Source: Pseudomonas viridiflava
GTDB lineage: Bacteria > Pseudomonadota > Gammaproteobacteria > Pseudomonadales > Pseudomonadaceae
Reading direction: 5' to 3'
Length of the DNA: 64,000 bases
Assembly (NCBI RefSeq): GCF_900582195.1
Contig: NZ_UTHA01000001.1
Location: 558,001 to 622,000 of the forward strand
A program made the translations under genes and the position numbers. Under the pieces are notes generated by a model, which did no database searches, was not told the origin of the DNA, and saw only the letters and a list, made by a program, of their open reading frames with translations. Of this stretch, positions 1 through 9,125 are shown one piece after another (the first letter of the stretch is position 1; the number at the start of each line of letters is the position of its first letter).

Positions 1-2
1 TC

Positions 3-989
3 CATTCCCACCTCACCACCCTCAACGCCGTCTCTCTGATCCTCAACACCTTCAAAGCCGAAGGCCTGTCGAGCGAGGCGTTGCTGGTCGGCAGCGGCAT
101 CAGTGCGGCGGATCTCAGCCGTGCCGACACGCGCATCACCACCAATCAGGAGATGCAGGTCTGCGCCAATGCGGTCGCGCTCAAGCACGACATCGGCCTG
201 GAACTGGGCCGGCGCATGCATGTTTCCTGCTACGGCATCCTCGGTTACGCCCTGCTCACTTGTGCCACCTTCGGTGACGCTTTACGTCTGGCGATCCGTT
301 ATCCGGCGTTGTTGGGAACACTTTTCGAGTTGAATCTGGAGGACGACGGTGAACGTATCTGGTTCGTCGCGGCGGACTATCGGGAAAGTCCCGCGATGGC
401 CGTGTTCAATGCCGAGTTCTGCCTGGTGTCGCTGAAAGTGATTTGTGATGACCTGCTCGGGCATCCGCTGCCTTTGCTCGCCACGCGCTTCGAGCACGCC
501 GCGCCGGATTATCGCGACAGCTATGCCGAACACTTCAACTCACCGTTGCACTTCTCTGCGAAGGACAACGCCTTTGCCTTCGATCGGCATTGGCTCGACC
601 GGCCACTGCCGTTGGCAGATGCCATCACCCACCAAGCCATGGCCGAACGTTGCCGCAAGCAGAATCTTGAATTCACCGGGCGTCAGGCGTGGCTGGGGCG
701 GATTCGACAGTTGCTCAGCGGCCAACTGAATGCTGCGCCGGGACTGGAAGGTCTGGCACAACAGATGAAATGCTCGCCGCGCACCTTGCGCCGCCATCTC
801 AAGGACATGGGCAGCAGCTATCAGGAATTGCTCGATGAGCTGCGTTTCGAGCGGGCCAAGCAGATGTTGTGCGAGGACCAGTTGCCGATTTATCGCATCG
901 CCGAAACCCTCGGCTTCAGTGAGACCGCCAGTTTCCGCCATGCCTTTGTGCGCTGGAGCGGCGTGGCGCCGAGCCAGTTCAGGGCCTGA
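3..989 (+). CDS. AraC-family transcriptional regulator (5' end outside window)
   Basis: The frame is open from base 3 with no start codon that must be used, so the gene begins before the window. The visible part has an N-terminal AraC ligand-binding domain of the 'arabinose-binding domain' type (PF12625-like), as in OruR/ArgR-type regulators. The last ~95 residues are a double helix-turn-helix domain (CSPRTLRRHL in the first HTH, IAETLGFSETASFRHAF in the second, the most conserved AraC signature). A cytoplasmic DNA-binding regulator. The effector cannot be read from sequence. It lies 127 bp upstream of a co-directional acetylpolyamine amidohydrolase gene, which is a plausible but unproven target. 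Confidence 0.9.
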   Translation, partial: HSHLTTLNAVSLILNTFKAEGLSSEALLVGSGISAADLSRADTRITTNQEMQVCANAVALKHDIGLELGRRMHVSCYGILGYALLTCATFGDALRLAIRYPALLGTLFELNLEDDGERIWFVAADYRESPAMAVFNAEFCLVSLKVICDDLLGHPLPLLATRFEHAAPDYRDSYAEHFNSPLHFSAKDNAFAFDRHWLDRPLPLADAITHQAMAERCRKQNLEFTGRQAWLGRIRQLLSGQLNAAPGLEGLAQQMKCSPRTLRRHLKDMGSSYQELLDELRFERAKQMLCEDQLPIYRIAETLGFSETASFRHAFVRWSGVAPSQFRA

Positions 990-1116
990 AGAAGGGGCGA
1001 ATTGCGGTCAGTGTTTTTGGCCATATCCATCCCCTTTTGGCCTTTCCTGCCGTTTTCCGATTCGTCTTGTCCCGCAACACTGAGAGCAACCGAATCAGCC
1101 CTGCGGAGAACAACAA

Positions 1117-2142
1117 ATGCTGACGATCTACTCGGACGATCACCACCTGCACCACGGCCGCTGCGAACTCATCGATGGCCAGCTCAAGCCGTGCTTCGAG
1201 ATGCCGTCGCGCGCCGACCACGTCCTGCTGCGCGTTAAAAACCAGAACCTCGGCCCGGTCGAAGCGCCGAAGGACTTCGGCCTGGAACCTATCGCCCGCA
1301 TCCACAGCCGCGACTACCTCGACTTCTTCAAAGGCGCGTGGGATCGATGGACTGAATTCAATACCGATGGCGACCTGCTGCCCTACACCTGGCCAGCGCG
1401 CACCTTGCGTGCAATCAAACCGACCAGCCTGCACGGCCAGCTCGGTTATTACAGCTTCGATGGCGGCGCACCGATCACTGCTGGCACCTGGCAAGCAGCG
1501 TACAGCGCGGCGCAGGTTGCCCTGACCGCACAAGCAGAAATCCAGCGTGGCGCACGGGCTGCCTTCGCCTTGTGCCGGCCACCGGGACACCACGCCGCCA
1601 GCGATTTGATGGGCGGTTATTGCTACCTCAACAACGCCGCCATCGCCGCACAAGCCTTCCTCGATCAGGGCCACAGGAAAGTCGCGATCCTCGACGTCGA
1701 TTACCACCACGGCAACGGTACGCAGTCGATTTTCTATGAACGCAGCGATGTGCTGTTCACCTCGATCCACGGCCACCCGGAAGCGGAGTTCCCGTTCTTT
1801 CTCGGCTACGACGATGAGCGTGGCGAAGGGGCCGGTGAAGGTTTCAACTTCAACTATCCGCTCCCCGCCGGCTCCGGCTGGGACGTGTGGAGAGCGGCGC
1901 TGGATCAGGCCTGCGATGAAATCGACCGTTACGGTGCCGACGTCGTTGTCGTATCGCTCGGCGTCGACACCTTCAAGGACGACCCGATTTCGCAGTTCAA
2001 ACTCGACAGCCCGGATTATCTGGCAATGGGCAAGCGCATCGCGGCCCTTGGCAAACCTGTGCTGTTCGTCATGGAGGGCGGTTACGCCGTGGAAGAAATC
2101 GGCATCAACGCGGTGAACGTGCTGGAAGGTTTCGAACAATAA
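1117..2142 (+). CDS. acetylpolyamine amidohydrolase (histone deacetylase family)
   Basis: A 341-residue zinc hydrolase of the arginase/deacetylase fold. It is expected to remove acetyl groups from acetylated polyamines such as acetylputrescine in the cytoplasm. The active site is complete: tandem His H158-H159 in PPGHHA, zinc ligands D195 and H197 in DVDYHHGNG, D284 in LGVDTF, and the transition-state Tyr in GGYA at 323. These numbers coincide with those known for the Mycoplana acetylpolyamine amidohydrolase, which supports this assignment over a generic deacetylase. P. aeruginosa AphA and AphB are family members; I cannot say which is closer. GGAG precedes the ATG at 1117, and a terminator follows at 2171. 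Confidence 0.92.
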   Translation: MLTIYSDDHHLHHGRCELIDGQLKPCFEMPSRADHVLLRVKNQNLGPVEAPKDFGLEPIARIHSRDYLDFFKGAWDRWTEFNTDGDLLPYTWPARTLRAIKPTSLHGQLGYYSFDGGAPITAGTWQAAYSAAQVALTAQAEIQRGARAAFALCRPPGHHAASDLMGGYCYLNNAAIAAQAFLDQGHRKVAILDVDYHHGNGTQSIFYERSDVLFTSIHGHPEAEFPFFLGYDDERGEGAGEGFNFNYPLPAGSGWDVWRAALDQACDEIDRYGADVVVVSLGVDTFKDDPISQFKLDSPDYLAMGKRIAALGKPVLFVMEGGYAVEEIGINAVNVLEGFEQ

Positions 2143-2170
2143 CCAGACTCACGTCGCGCCTGTCAAAACA

Positions 2171-2194
2171 GACCCGCCCACGCGGGTCTTTTTT
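2171..2194 (+). terminator. rho-independent terminator after the amidohydrolase gene
   Basis: A perfect 7-bp stem (GACCCGC / GCGGGTC) with a CCAC loop is followed by six T. It lies 28 bp after the stop codon. Confidence 0.9.
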
Positions 2195-2293
2195 CGTCTG
2201 CATTATTTATGTACCGCACACGCCTCGCAGCCCGCCTCTACCTTGCCTGCAACCGCCGCACTTTCGGCGCACACATCAGAGCAGGAGTTGCCC

Positions 2294-5200
2294 ATGCCCG
2301 AAATCCCCTCGCCCAGCGCCGTCGATGTCATTACCCAATTGGTGACCGGTCCTTCGTTGCGAGAAGTCGCCTCGAAAACACTGCGCCCGTTACTCAAGAC
2401 GCTGTATCCGGATCTCGATCTCGACCCGCAGTTGGCCACGGTCGTAAGACCGACCTGGGTCATTGAAGGCGATCAGGTCGTCCCCGGTCGCCACCTGATC
2501 GAATCGCTGACCGACACACTGGTACGCCTGGGCCTCTGCGGAACCGCCGTGGCATATCTCGACGGCGAACATTATCTGACCTTGCAGCCTGACCTGCCCT
2601 CAGCGGTCCAACTGCCAGTAAAAATCAGCGCGATCGGCAAGTTGCTCAACGAGCTGGCACCGTTGCTGTTCACCGCCTACAAGGAACACCAGGTCAATTA
2701 CTGGGACGACTTCACCTACCCGGGACAACCGCGCTGGCAGCAGATGTCGCAGGCGTTGCAAAACTTGTGGAAAGTCGACGCAAACACTGACTGGGATGCC
2801 GACCAGCGCGCCATGGTCGAGGCGGTCTATAAGCAACCGGACAAAAACCAGCGGCTGACCACCGACAAATACAAGACACGCGCCTGCCTGATCGATCTGG
2901 ACCGCGGCGAAGGTGATGACCAGAACCACGTGACCCTGCTCGATGTGGCAGTCCTGATCGGCACCGACGGCGAGCGCACCCTGATCATGACCCACTCGGT
3001 GATCAAGGGGTTCGAGAACTTCGACTCACTGGAAAAACTCGGTGAAGCCCTGCCCGATCGTTATTGGAAAGGTGCCTCCGGTGCCGGACTGAAATGGCGC
3101 CTGGTCGAACCGCAAGGCAATTTCTTCGACTATCAGGCCTGCACGCTGATCGCCCTGGAAGCCGAGGCGTTGGGTGCGATCAATTTTTTCCAGGGCTCGA
3201 ACGCCAGCGAGCTGTACCCGCACACCGGGACTGTTGGCGATCCTCGGGAACCGACACCGCGTCTCAAACCCCAAATCGATCGTCTGCGTCCGATGCTGCC
3301 AGCCTGGCTCGACAGCGCCACCCCCGCCGATCAAACCCGTTACAGCCGGCACCTGCTGGACCTGACCATGGTGCAGCATACGAACAAGGGAAAATCCTTC
3401 CAGAACGAAGTCATCAGCCTGCAAGCCTTCACCCGTGACGCCTTGAAAAAACAGCTGCTCAAGGATCATCCGCTGGCCTGCGAGGTGAAGATCGATGACA
3501 TCGAAATCAGCACCACCAGTCTGGTGGTCTGGGGCACGTTCGTCTTGCCGGGCAATACGCAGACCCAGACGCTGTCACTCACTGAACTCGCCCTGCAGAA
3601 CCTCGCGGGGCAGCCAATCGGCAATAAAACCGCACGCTACAAGAATGGCGGCGTGTTGCCTGAGTGGATGACCGTGAGCTATCTGGAAAAACTGGTGAGC
3701 AGCGTCGATATCGGCAAGACCTACCTGGTGCACCTGCAAAACCTGCTGGTCGACGACAGCGAGCAGGCAGCAGCGCTGCAAGGGCTATACACCAGCCAAT
3801 TACCCATCGAGTTGCCGCTGTTGGCGCTGCAACACAAGATACAAGGCAAGGCCGGCATCACCGAGCAGGGTTATCGTTATGTCGTTGCCGCGCTGGCCAG
3901 CACCGGCGATGAACGTCATGTCGATCGCGATGAAATCGTCATTCGCCCACTGGCGTTCAAGGCCCATCGCAGTAGTTCACGGACGGACACCGTCAACAAC
4001 ATGTTCGTCATCGGCCCGCGTGAAGTGGATAAAGGACCCTGCGTGCTTTACCGGCCACTGTTCGAAATGCCGCTGATGCAGTTCCCCTCCCACGCCAACT
4101 TGCTGTACGAGATCCAGCATTCACAACATCTGCGCGAGTCGGTACTGGCCTGGTTGCCGGACGATGTGCGCTTCAGCTACAGCCAGTTCGTCTTCACCGC
4201 CAGATTGCCTTCGGTATGGACGATTCCGCAATCGCTGGTGAATCCCTTCACGGCCCTCGACATGTCCGGCCCCGTCACCCTGGCGACTGCGACGATTGAA
4301 TACGATGTACTGGCGACCCTGCATGACAGCAATGTGCAGGCGCTCATTACCCAAGCGGATCGCCAGTCGATCTCCGACGCAGAAGCACGCTGGGCGACGC
4401 TCAGGCACGGCGGCTGGATGCTGTTCAATGCGGCATTGCCGTTCCTGGGACGCAGCGTCGGTACAGCGGCGTGGATCTGGCAGATCATGGACGACCTGCA
4501 AGAGATCAGCGACGCCGCCAATGAGCAGTCCGGCAAAATCGCCTGGACCGCACTGGCCGACATCCTTCTGGCGTTGGGCATGGTACTCGCCCATCGCGCA
4601 GCGGTTGGCGACCAGCCAATCAGCGAGTCGATCCCGCAGGAAGAATCCACACCCACGGTCACACCCGACATCGTCGTCAGCAAACCGGTGCAGTTGGCGG
4701 ACATCTCCAGCACCGAACTGCCCATCACGCATGAGATGGTGGTCAACCCGTTTACCGCACTGAAACGATCGCCCGTCGCGCTGGCCGCGCTGCTCGACGG
4801 TTTCCAGATCGCCAGACCCAGAGGCATCGGCGATGCCGCCAGCGAGGGCACGCACAAGCATCTCTATCCCCGCCAGAAACAATGGTTCGCACCCGTGGGC
4901 AAGCGCTGGTTCGAAGTCATGGTCAATGAGCATGCCGAGGTCCAGATCATCGACTCCCGCCAGCCACCGTTGCGTAAGGGACCGACGCTGGCCCGCACCG
5001 CCAACGGTCAATGGGTGATCGACCTTCGATTGCGCTTGCGAGGCGGCGGACTCGACAGCGCCCATCAGGAGATTCAGGACACCAATAAACTGAGCGCGAC
5101 ACAACTGGTCGCCGAAATCAGCGCCTTTGACGCCACGATGGAAGCCAAACGGCTGCAGATTGACGCCGAACACGACGCGCTCAAAAAGGCGCTGCCGTCA

Positions 5201-6889
5201 GCACGAGCGCCAGCGCGCCAGCAGTATCTGGCTACGCTCGAATCCCAGCGCAAGGCGTACAGTACGACCGTCGAACAGATCAAGGCGCTGCATCAGAAAC
5301 TACCCGTTTCCAACTACCGCAAAGCCATGATTCAGCGCCTGGAGATGCAGTTGTTTTTTGGGCATGAATGGCTTGAGATTCACTCCACAGAGTTTGACGC
5401 CAACTTGAAAACCATGCAGGCGATGCTTGCCGACGAGGCCGGTTTCGAACAGCGATCATTTGTTCAGATTTTTGAAGAAATGACGGATCAGACTCAGGCC
5501 ATCATTGAAAAAATGGAGTTGGCCGAGAGCCACTTTGCTGAACTGAAGTTGCTGGGAAAAAAAGCTGTCGAGGTTGTTCGCACCTATAGCAAGGCACTGC
5601 CCGACTATGAACTGAACGATCTCAAACTTTTGCAGATCAGTCTCGGCCAGGAGATCTGCATCAAGCGCCTTGAAACGGCGACTGGTGCCAATGCCTATCA
5701 GGCGCTTGCCAGTCTCATCGAAGACGCGACGCTGAGCATCCAGAGCACGTTGAATCTGACCGCTGATGAAAGCCTGGACAACCTGCGCGAACGCACGGAT
5801 GTCTTGAGCAATGTGGCCGAACAGTTTTCCTCCATTGAACAACGCTTGGGCGATTTGCTCATCGACTACCCCGAGCACGTCAACACCGAGCGACTGGAAA
5901 ATGTGCGCAAACGAGTGATCGCGTTCAAGGCACGCACGGATGTAAAACTGGCCGAATTGCTGCGCTACAAGCACCTGCTGGGACCGACATCGAGACCTTC
6001 GAAGCCGAAATCATCGACGCGCCAGATCATCAAAACCAAATCCAGAGGCACGGTAGTCGGTGATCGGATAAAGCGCATCAAAGGACAAAACTCCGACGTG
6101 GTGGAAGTACGGAGCACCCTGAAAGGGGTCATCGCCACATTCGAGGAAGAGTCACCCGGTGTCTGGGTCGAACAACGCACGGCAAAACTCAAACCACCCA
6201 AGGCCAGTGCCACCCTCAATGCCAGCATTCATGAAGGCCAGGCCCTGATCGACGGACTGGCCGCATTCCACCGCCGTATCGAGGCCCAACTCAAGCGGGG
6301 ACGGCGCATACCTGTCGAGGTCGAGGAGGAATACCACAAGCATGCCGCGCTCTTGCGCAAAGCCAACGCGGCAATCGATGAAGCATTGACCGTCAATAAC
6401 GAGACCGCCGACTTCGAGAAGCCAACCGAGGAACTCGGCCACAAACTTGACGACGCCGCCAGATCCCTTGACGAGAAAGGCACCAGCACCCGTATCAAAA
6501 TGGTCAAGCAACAGCCACCGACGGGGGCTGGGGTCCAGTGGCTGAAAGAAAAGGGCGAAGTGAAGATCTCACAAACCGTGACTCGACGCCGGCTCAAAGG
6601 TCAGGATCTGGGTTTCCTCGACGAGTACGAAATACGCGACGCTCACACCAACAAAGTATTGTGCTACGCACATTTTCACTACAGCAGCGTGCAAGCCCCC
6701 GTCACACCGTTTCCCGACGGGCATATGAAAACCGTGGCTCAGCGACGTATGGGAGGGGCCTATGAACCCCGTTATCTCAGCAATCAGGCGCTGATCGAAA
6801 TCCATCGAAGCCGCATTTCCGACAAGTCTGCGCGCGCGCTGTTTCTCACACCTGCCACGCCTGCCGCAACCGAGTCAGCGCCGCTTTGA
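2294..6889 (+). CDS. very large putative toxin (dermonecrotic-toxin / DUF6543-type protein)
   Basis: A 1531-residue protein with no N-terminal signal peptide. I place the start at 2294, not at the in-frame ATG at 2243, because AGGAG lies 8-9 bases before it. The first ~700 residues resemble the Pseudomonas proteins annotated as dermonecrotic toxin domain (DUF6543). Residues ~705-775 hold two hydrophobic stretches (around FNAALPFLGRSVGTAAWIW and ALADILLALGMVLAHRA) that could insert into a membrane. Residues ~940-1260 are rich in Glu, Lys and Leu and look coiled-coil; no leucine-rich repeats or ubiquitin-ligase motif are seen. No immunity, chaperone or secretion gene is adjacent. The family call is from memory of similar proteins, and the catalytic activity is unknown. 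The 3' end overlaps the convergent mocR gene by 44 bp. Confidence 0.65.
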   Translation: MPEIPSPSAVDVITQLVTGPSLREVASKTLRPLLKTLYPDLDLDPQLATVVRPTWVIEGDQVVPGRHLIESLTDTLVRLGLCGTAVAYLDGEHYLTLQPDLPSAVQLPVKISAIGKLLNELAPLLFTAYKEHQVNYWDDFTYPGQPRWQQMSQALQNLWKVDANTDWDADQRAMVEAVYKQPDKNQRLTTDKYKTRACLIDLDRGEGDDQNHVTLLDVAVLIGTDGERTLIMTHSVIKGFENFDSLEKLGEALPDRYWKGASGAGLKWRLVEPQGNFFDYQACTLIALEAEALGAINFFQGSNASELYPHTGTVGDPREPTPRLKPQIDRLRPMLPAWLDSATPADQTRYSRHLLDLTMVQHTNKGKSFQNEVISLQAFTRDALKKQLLKDHPLACEVKIDDIEISTTSLVVWGTFVLPGNTQTQTLSLTELALQNLAGQPIGNKTARYKNGGVLPEWMTVSYLEKLVSSVDIGKTYLVHLQNLLVDDSEQAAALQGLYTSQLPIELPLLALQHKIQGKAGITEQGYRYVVAALASTGDERHVDRDEIVIRPLAFKAHRSSSRTDTVNNMFVIGPREVDKGPCVLYRPLFEMPLMQFPSHANLLYEIQHSQHLRESVLAWLPDDVRFSYSQFVFTARLPSVWTIPQSLVNPFTALDMSGPVTLATATIEYDVLATLHDSNVQALITQADRQSISDAEARWATLRHGGWMLFNAALPFLGRSVGTAAWIWQIMDDLQEISDAANEQSGKIAWTALADILLALGMVLAHRAAVGDQPISESIPQEESTPTVTPDIVVSKPVQLADISSTELPITHEMVVNPFTALKRSPVALAALLDGFQIARPRGIGDAASEGTHKHLYPRQKQWFAPVGKRWFEVMVNEHAEVQIIDSRQPPLRKGPTLARTANGQWVIDLRLRLRGGGLDSAHQEIQDTNKLSATQLVAEISAFDATMEAKRLQIDAEHDALKKALPSARAPARQQYLATLESQRKAYSTTVEQIKALHQKLPVSNYRKAMIQRLEMQLFFGHEWLEIHSTEFDANLKTMQAMLADEAGFEQRSFVQIFEEMTDQTQAIIEKMELAESHFAELKLLGKKAVEVVRTYSKALPDYELNDLKLLQISLGQEICIKRLETATGANAYQALASLIEDATLSIQSTLNLTADESLDNLRERTDVLSNVAEQFSSIEQRLGDLLIDYPEHVNTERLENVRKRVIAFKARTDVKLAELLRYKHLLGPTSRPSKPKSSTRQIIKTKSRGTVVGDRIKRIKGQNSDVVEVRSTLKGVIATFEEESPGVWVEQRTAKLKPPKASATLNASIHEGQALIDGLAAFHRRIEAQLKRGRRIPVEVEEEYHKHAALLRKANAAIDEALTVNNETADFEKPTEELGHKLDDAARSLDEKGTSTRIKMVKQQPPTGAGVQWLKEKGEVKISQTVTRRRLKGQDLGFLDEYEIRDAHTNKVLCYAHFHYSSVQAPVTPFPDGHMKTVAQRRMGGAYEPRYLSNQALIEIHRSRISDKSARALFLTPATPAATESAPL

Positions 6890-8399
6890 TCGCCGGTTCA
6901 GGGACTGCGGCAAAACCCAGCACCAACCCGGCACGCTGGTCCAGAGGCGTCGTGGAGTCAGGCAACCAGTAGCTGCTCAAGCCGTTTATCTCGACATCGA
7001 CGCGAGCAGCTTGCGTGATCAACTGCTGCTCGCGTTCGATGCAATTAACGGCCACGGTCAGATGCAGCCCGGCGGAAACGGCGGGTAAGTCACCCACACC
7101 GGCAATGGCTGCTGGCCAACCGTCGAGCAAGGTATTGCGCCGACTCAGGGCAGCGCGGCGCATGCGCCGGATATGTCGCTGGAAATGCCCGGCCGCCATG
7201 AACTCGGCCATCACCGCTTGCGTACTCACCTCGGAATGCCGGACATCGACGGCCCGGCGTTGCGAGAATGCATCGACCAACGCCGGGGGCAGCACCAGAT
7301 AGCCGAGGCGCAACGCCGGGAACGCGACCTTGCCGAAGGTGCCGACATACAGCACCCGCCCCTGGCGATCGAGTGCCGCCAACGGCGCCAGTGGCGCACC
7401 GGTGTAGCGGTACTCGCCATCGTAGTCGTCCTCGACGATCCAGCCTTGGTTGCGCTCGGCCCAGGCAAGCAGCTCAAGACGTCGGGCAAGGCTCATCACC
7501 ACGCCTGTCGGGTACTGATGAGAAGGTGTCACATAGGCCACCCGACAATCGTTGGTGGCGGACAGCGCCGAGCAATCCATGCCCTCTTCGTCCACCGCAA
7601 TACCGTGCAAACGACCGCCCGCCACAGCGAACGCATGACCGGCCGCGCGGTAGCCTGGATTTTCGATCGCCACGCCATCGCCCGGCTCCACCAGCAACTG
7701 TGCACAAAGGCTGATGCCTTGTTGTGCGCCGCTGGTGATCACAATTTGTTCAGCCGAGCACTGCATGCCACGCGAACTGCGCAAATAGGCGGCGATCATC
7801 GCGCGCAAGCGCGCATCGCCGGACGGATCGCCATAACACAGTTGCTCCAGATCCGGTTTGCGCCAGAAAGCCGCATTCAACTTGGCCCACACCTCGAACG
7901 GGAACAGATCAAATGCCGGAACTCCGACCCGAAAAGCACGCGGCGGGCCACTCGGTGGCTTGGACAAATGGTTATTTTCGATCCGTGAAAAACCGCCGCT
8001 GTGGATAACTTTACTGGATGGAATCACAGGCAAATCCAGCCAATTTGTGGATAAGGCTGTGGGTAAGCCTGTTGAAAACCCTGTGGATACTTTTGTGGAT
8101 AGTTTTTTCGGCGCAACCGCTACCGGCATTAATTGTGCGACGTAGGTACCGTCCCCCACTCGCCCTTCGATGAATCCTTCGGCATAGAGCTGATCGTAGG
8201 CACGCACAACACTGTTGCGGGAAATCCCCAGCGCCGCCGCCAGATCGCGACTGGCCGGCAACCGCGTGCCGCTCACCAGCCGTCCATCCAGTACGCGCAG
8301 GCGCAAGGCCTGATAAAGCTGGCGGCTCAAACCCTGGCGCCGATCGAGTTCGATCCCGGCAGGGTTGAACGGCATGGACAACGTCGGCGAGTCGGTCAT
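6846..8399 (-). CDS. MocR/PdxR-type regulator (GntR HTH fused to aminotransferase fold)
   Basis: A 517-residue protein. An N-terminal GntR winged helix (residues ~20-85, with RLPASRDLAAALGISRNSVVRAYDQL) is joined by a linker (~92-140) to a fold-type I PLP aminotransferase-like domain. The PLP Lys is K357 in GTFGK and the pyridine-binding Asp is D324 in VEDDYD. Such proteins usually sense PLP or an amino-acid derivative and control a divergent gene; here that is the paiB-like gene at 8492, behind a shared 92-bp promoter region. The linker is coded by repeats of the DnaA-box 9-mer, giving LST/VST/FST/LPT/LST in the protein. The 3' end overlaps the upstream toxin gene. Confidence 0.92.
   Translation of the reverse strand: MTDSPTLSMPFNPAGIELDRRQGLSRQLYQALRLRVLDGRLVSGTRLPASRDLAAALGISRNSVVRAYDQLYAEGFIEGRVGDGTYVAQLMPVAVAPKKLSTKVSTGFSTGLPTALSTNWLDLPVIPSSKVIHSGGFSRIENNHLSKPPSGPPRAFRVGVPAFDLFPFEVWAKLNAAFWRKPDLEQLCYGDPSGDARLRAMIAAYLRSSRGMQCSAEQIVITSGAQQGISLCAQLLVEPGDGVAIENPGYRAAGHAFAVAGGRLHGIAVDEEGMDCSALSATNDCRVAYVTPSHQYPTGVVMSLARRLELLAWAERNQGWIVEDDYDGEYRYTGAPLAPLAALDRQGRVLYVGTFGKVAFPALRLGYLVLPPALVDAFSQRRAVDVRHSEVSTQAVMAEFMAAGHFQRHIRRMRRAALSRRNTLLDGWPAAIAGVGDLPAVSAGLHLTVAVNCIEREQQLITQAARVDVEINGLSSYWLPDSTTPLDQRAGLVLGFAAVPEPAIKAALTRLRQAWQV
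8000..8102 (-). repeat. cluster of five DnaA-box-like 9-mers inside mocR
   Basis: On the minus strand TTATCCACA occurs perfectly at 8000-8008 and 8046-8054. One-mismatch copies lie at 8058-8066 (TTACCCACA), 8082-8090 (GTATCCACA) and 8094-8102 (CTATCCACA). All five face the same way within 103 bp. Four of them share the reading frame and encode x-S/P-T triplets of the MocR linker; the copy at 8000 is in a different phase. Whether DnaA binds here is inference. Confidence 0.7.
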
Positions 8400-8416
8400 G
8401 ACAATGGACCTATGAA

Positions 8417-8449
8417 ATTGGTCATCAATGGCTCTTACAACAGACCAAT
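8417..8449. promoter_or_regulatory. inverted repeat in the mocR/paiB divergent promoter
   Basis: ATTGGTC (8417-8423) and GACCAAT (8443-8449) form perfect 7-bp arms separated by 19 bp. They lie just upstream of both divergent genes, and the right arm falls between the -35 and -10 of the paiB-side promoter. This is a candidate MocR operator by position only. Confidence 0.45.
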
Positions 8450-8463
8450 AGCCTGCCTACGAT
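8435..8463 (+). promoter_or_regulatory. sigma70-like promoter for the paiB/GNAT operon
   Basis: TTACAA (8435-8440) and TACGAT (8458-8463) are separated by 17 bp. Transcription would begin near 8470, just before the AAGGA ribosome site at ~8477. That favours translation from 8492 over an upstream in-frame start. Confidence 0.45.
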
Positions 8464-8491
8464 GCTGGCATTCGCCAAGGAAAATCTGTCC

Positions 8492-9115
8492 ATGTACACG
8501 CCACGCGCCTTTGCCATCGAAGACTTGTCCCAACTGCACGAACTGATTCTCGCCACCCGCCTCGCCATTCTGGTGACCCACGGCGAAAGTGGCTTGCAGG
8601 CCAGCCATGTGCCGGTGCTGCTGCATTGCGAACAGGGCGAGTACGGCACGCTGTACGGGCACCTGGCCCGCGCCAACCCGCAGTGGAAAGACCTGCGCGA
8701 CGGTGCCGAAGCCATGCTGATCTTCGCCGGCGCCGATGCCTACGTCAGCCCGGGTTTTTATCCAAGCAAGGCCGAGCACGGTAAAGTCGTGCCGACCTGG
8801 AACTACATCGCCGTGCATGCCTATGGCCACGCCGAAACTTTCAGCGACGGCGGTCGCCTGCTCGACATCGTCAGCACCCTCACCGACCGCCATGAAGCCG
8901 GCCGCGCGCAACCGTGGTCCGTCGCCGACGCGCCTGCCGAATACATCGACAGCATGCTCAAAGCGATTGTCGGTTTTGCCATTCCCATCGACCGTCTCGA
9001 AGGCAAGCGCAAACTCAGCCAGAACCGCAGCGCCGAAGACATTGCCGGCGTGCGCGAAGGTCTGGCGGCCAGCCCGGAAATCAATGATCAAACCCTCGCC
9101 CGATTGATGCGCTAA
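8492..9115 (+). CDS. FMN-binding negative transcriptional regulator (PaiB family)
   Basis: A 207-residue PaiB-like protein with a split-barrel flavin-binding fold: MYTPRAF near the start, then SHVPVLL, GHLARANPQW, and the family signature P-x-W-N-Y at VPTWNYIAVHAYG. In Bacillus PaiB acts with the acetyltransferase PaiA and affects sporulation and protease genes; in Pseudomonas the role is not established. I chose ATG 8492, preceded by AAGGA, since an upstream start would lie at the predicted -10. It heads an operon with two GNAT acetyltransferases (gaps of 10 and 12 bp), which recalls the Pai pairing. Confidence 0.88.
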   Translation: MYTPRAFAIEDLSQLHELILATRLAILVTHGESGLQASHVPVLLHCEQGEYGTLYGHLARANPQWKDLRDGAEAMLIFAGADAYVSPGFYPSKAEHGKVVPTWNYIAVHAYGHAETFSDGGRLLDIVSTLTDRHEAGRAQPWSVADAPAEYIDSMLKAIVGFAIPIDRLEGKRKLSQNRSAEDIAGVREGLAASPEINDQTLARLMR

Positions 9116-9125
9116 GGAAATCACC

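Noticed and set aside
979..2139. 386-codon open frame on the minus strand
   Set aside because: It is the antisense of the acetylpolyamine amidohydrolase, whose active-site residues are all present; the open frame is a result of high GC.
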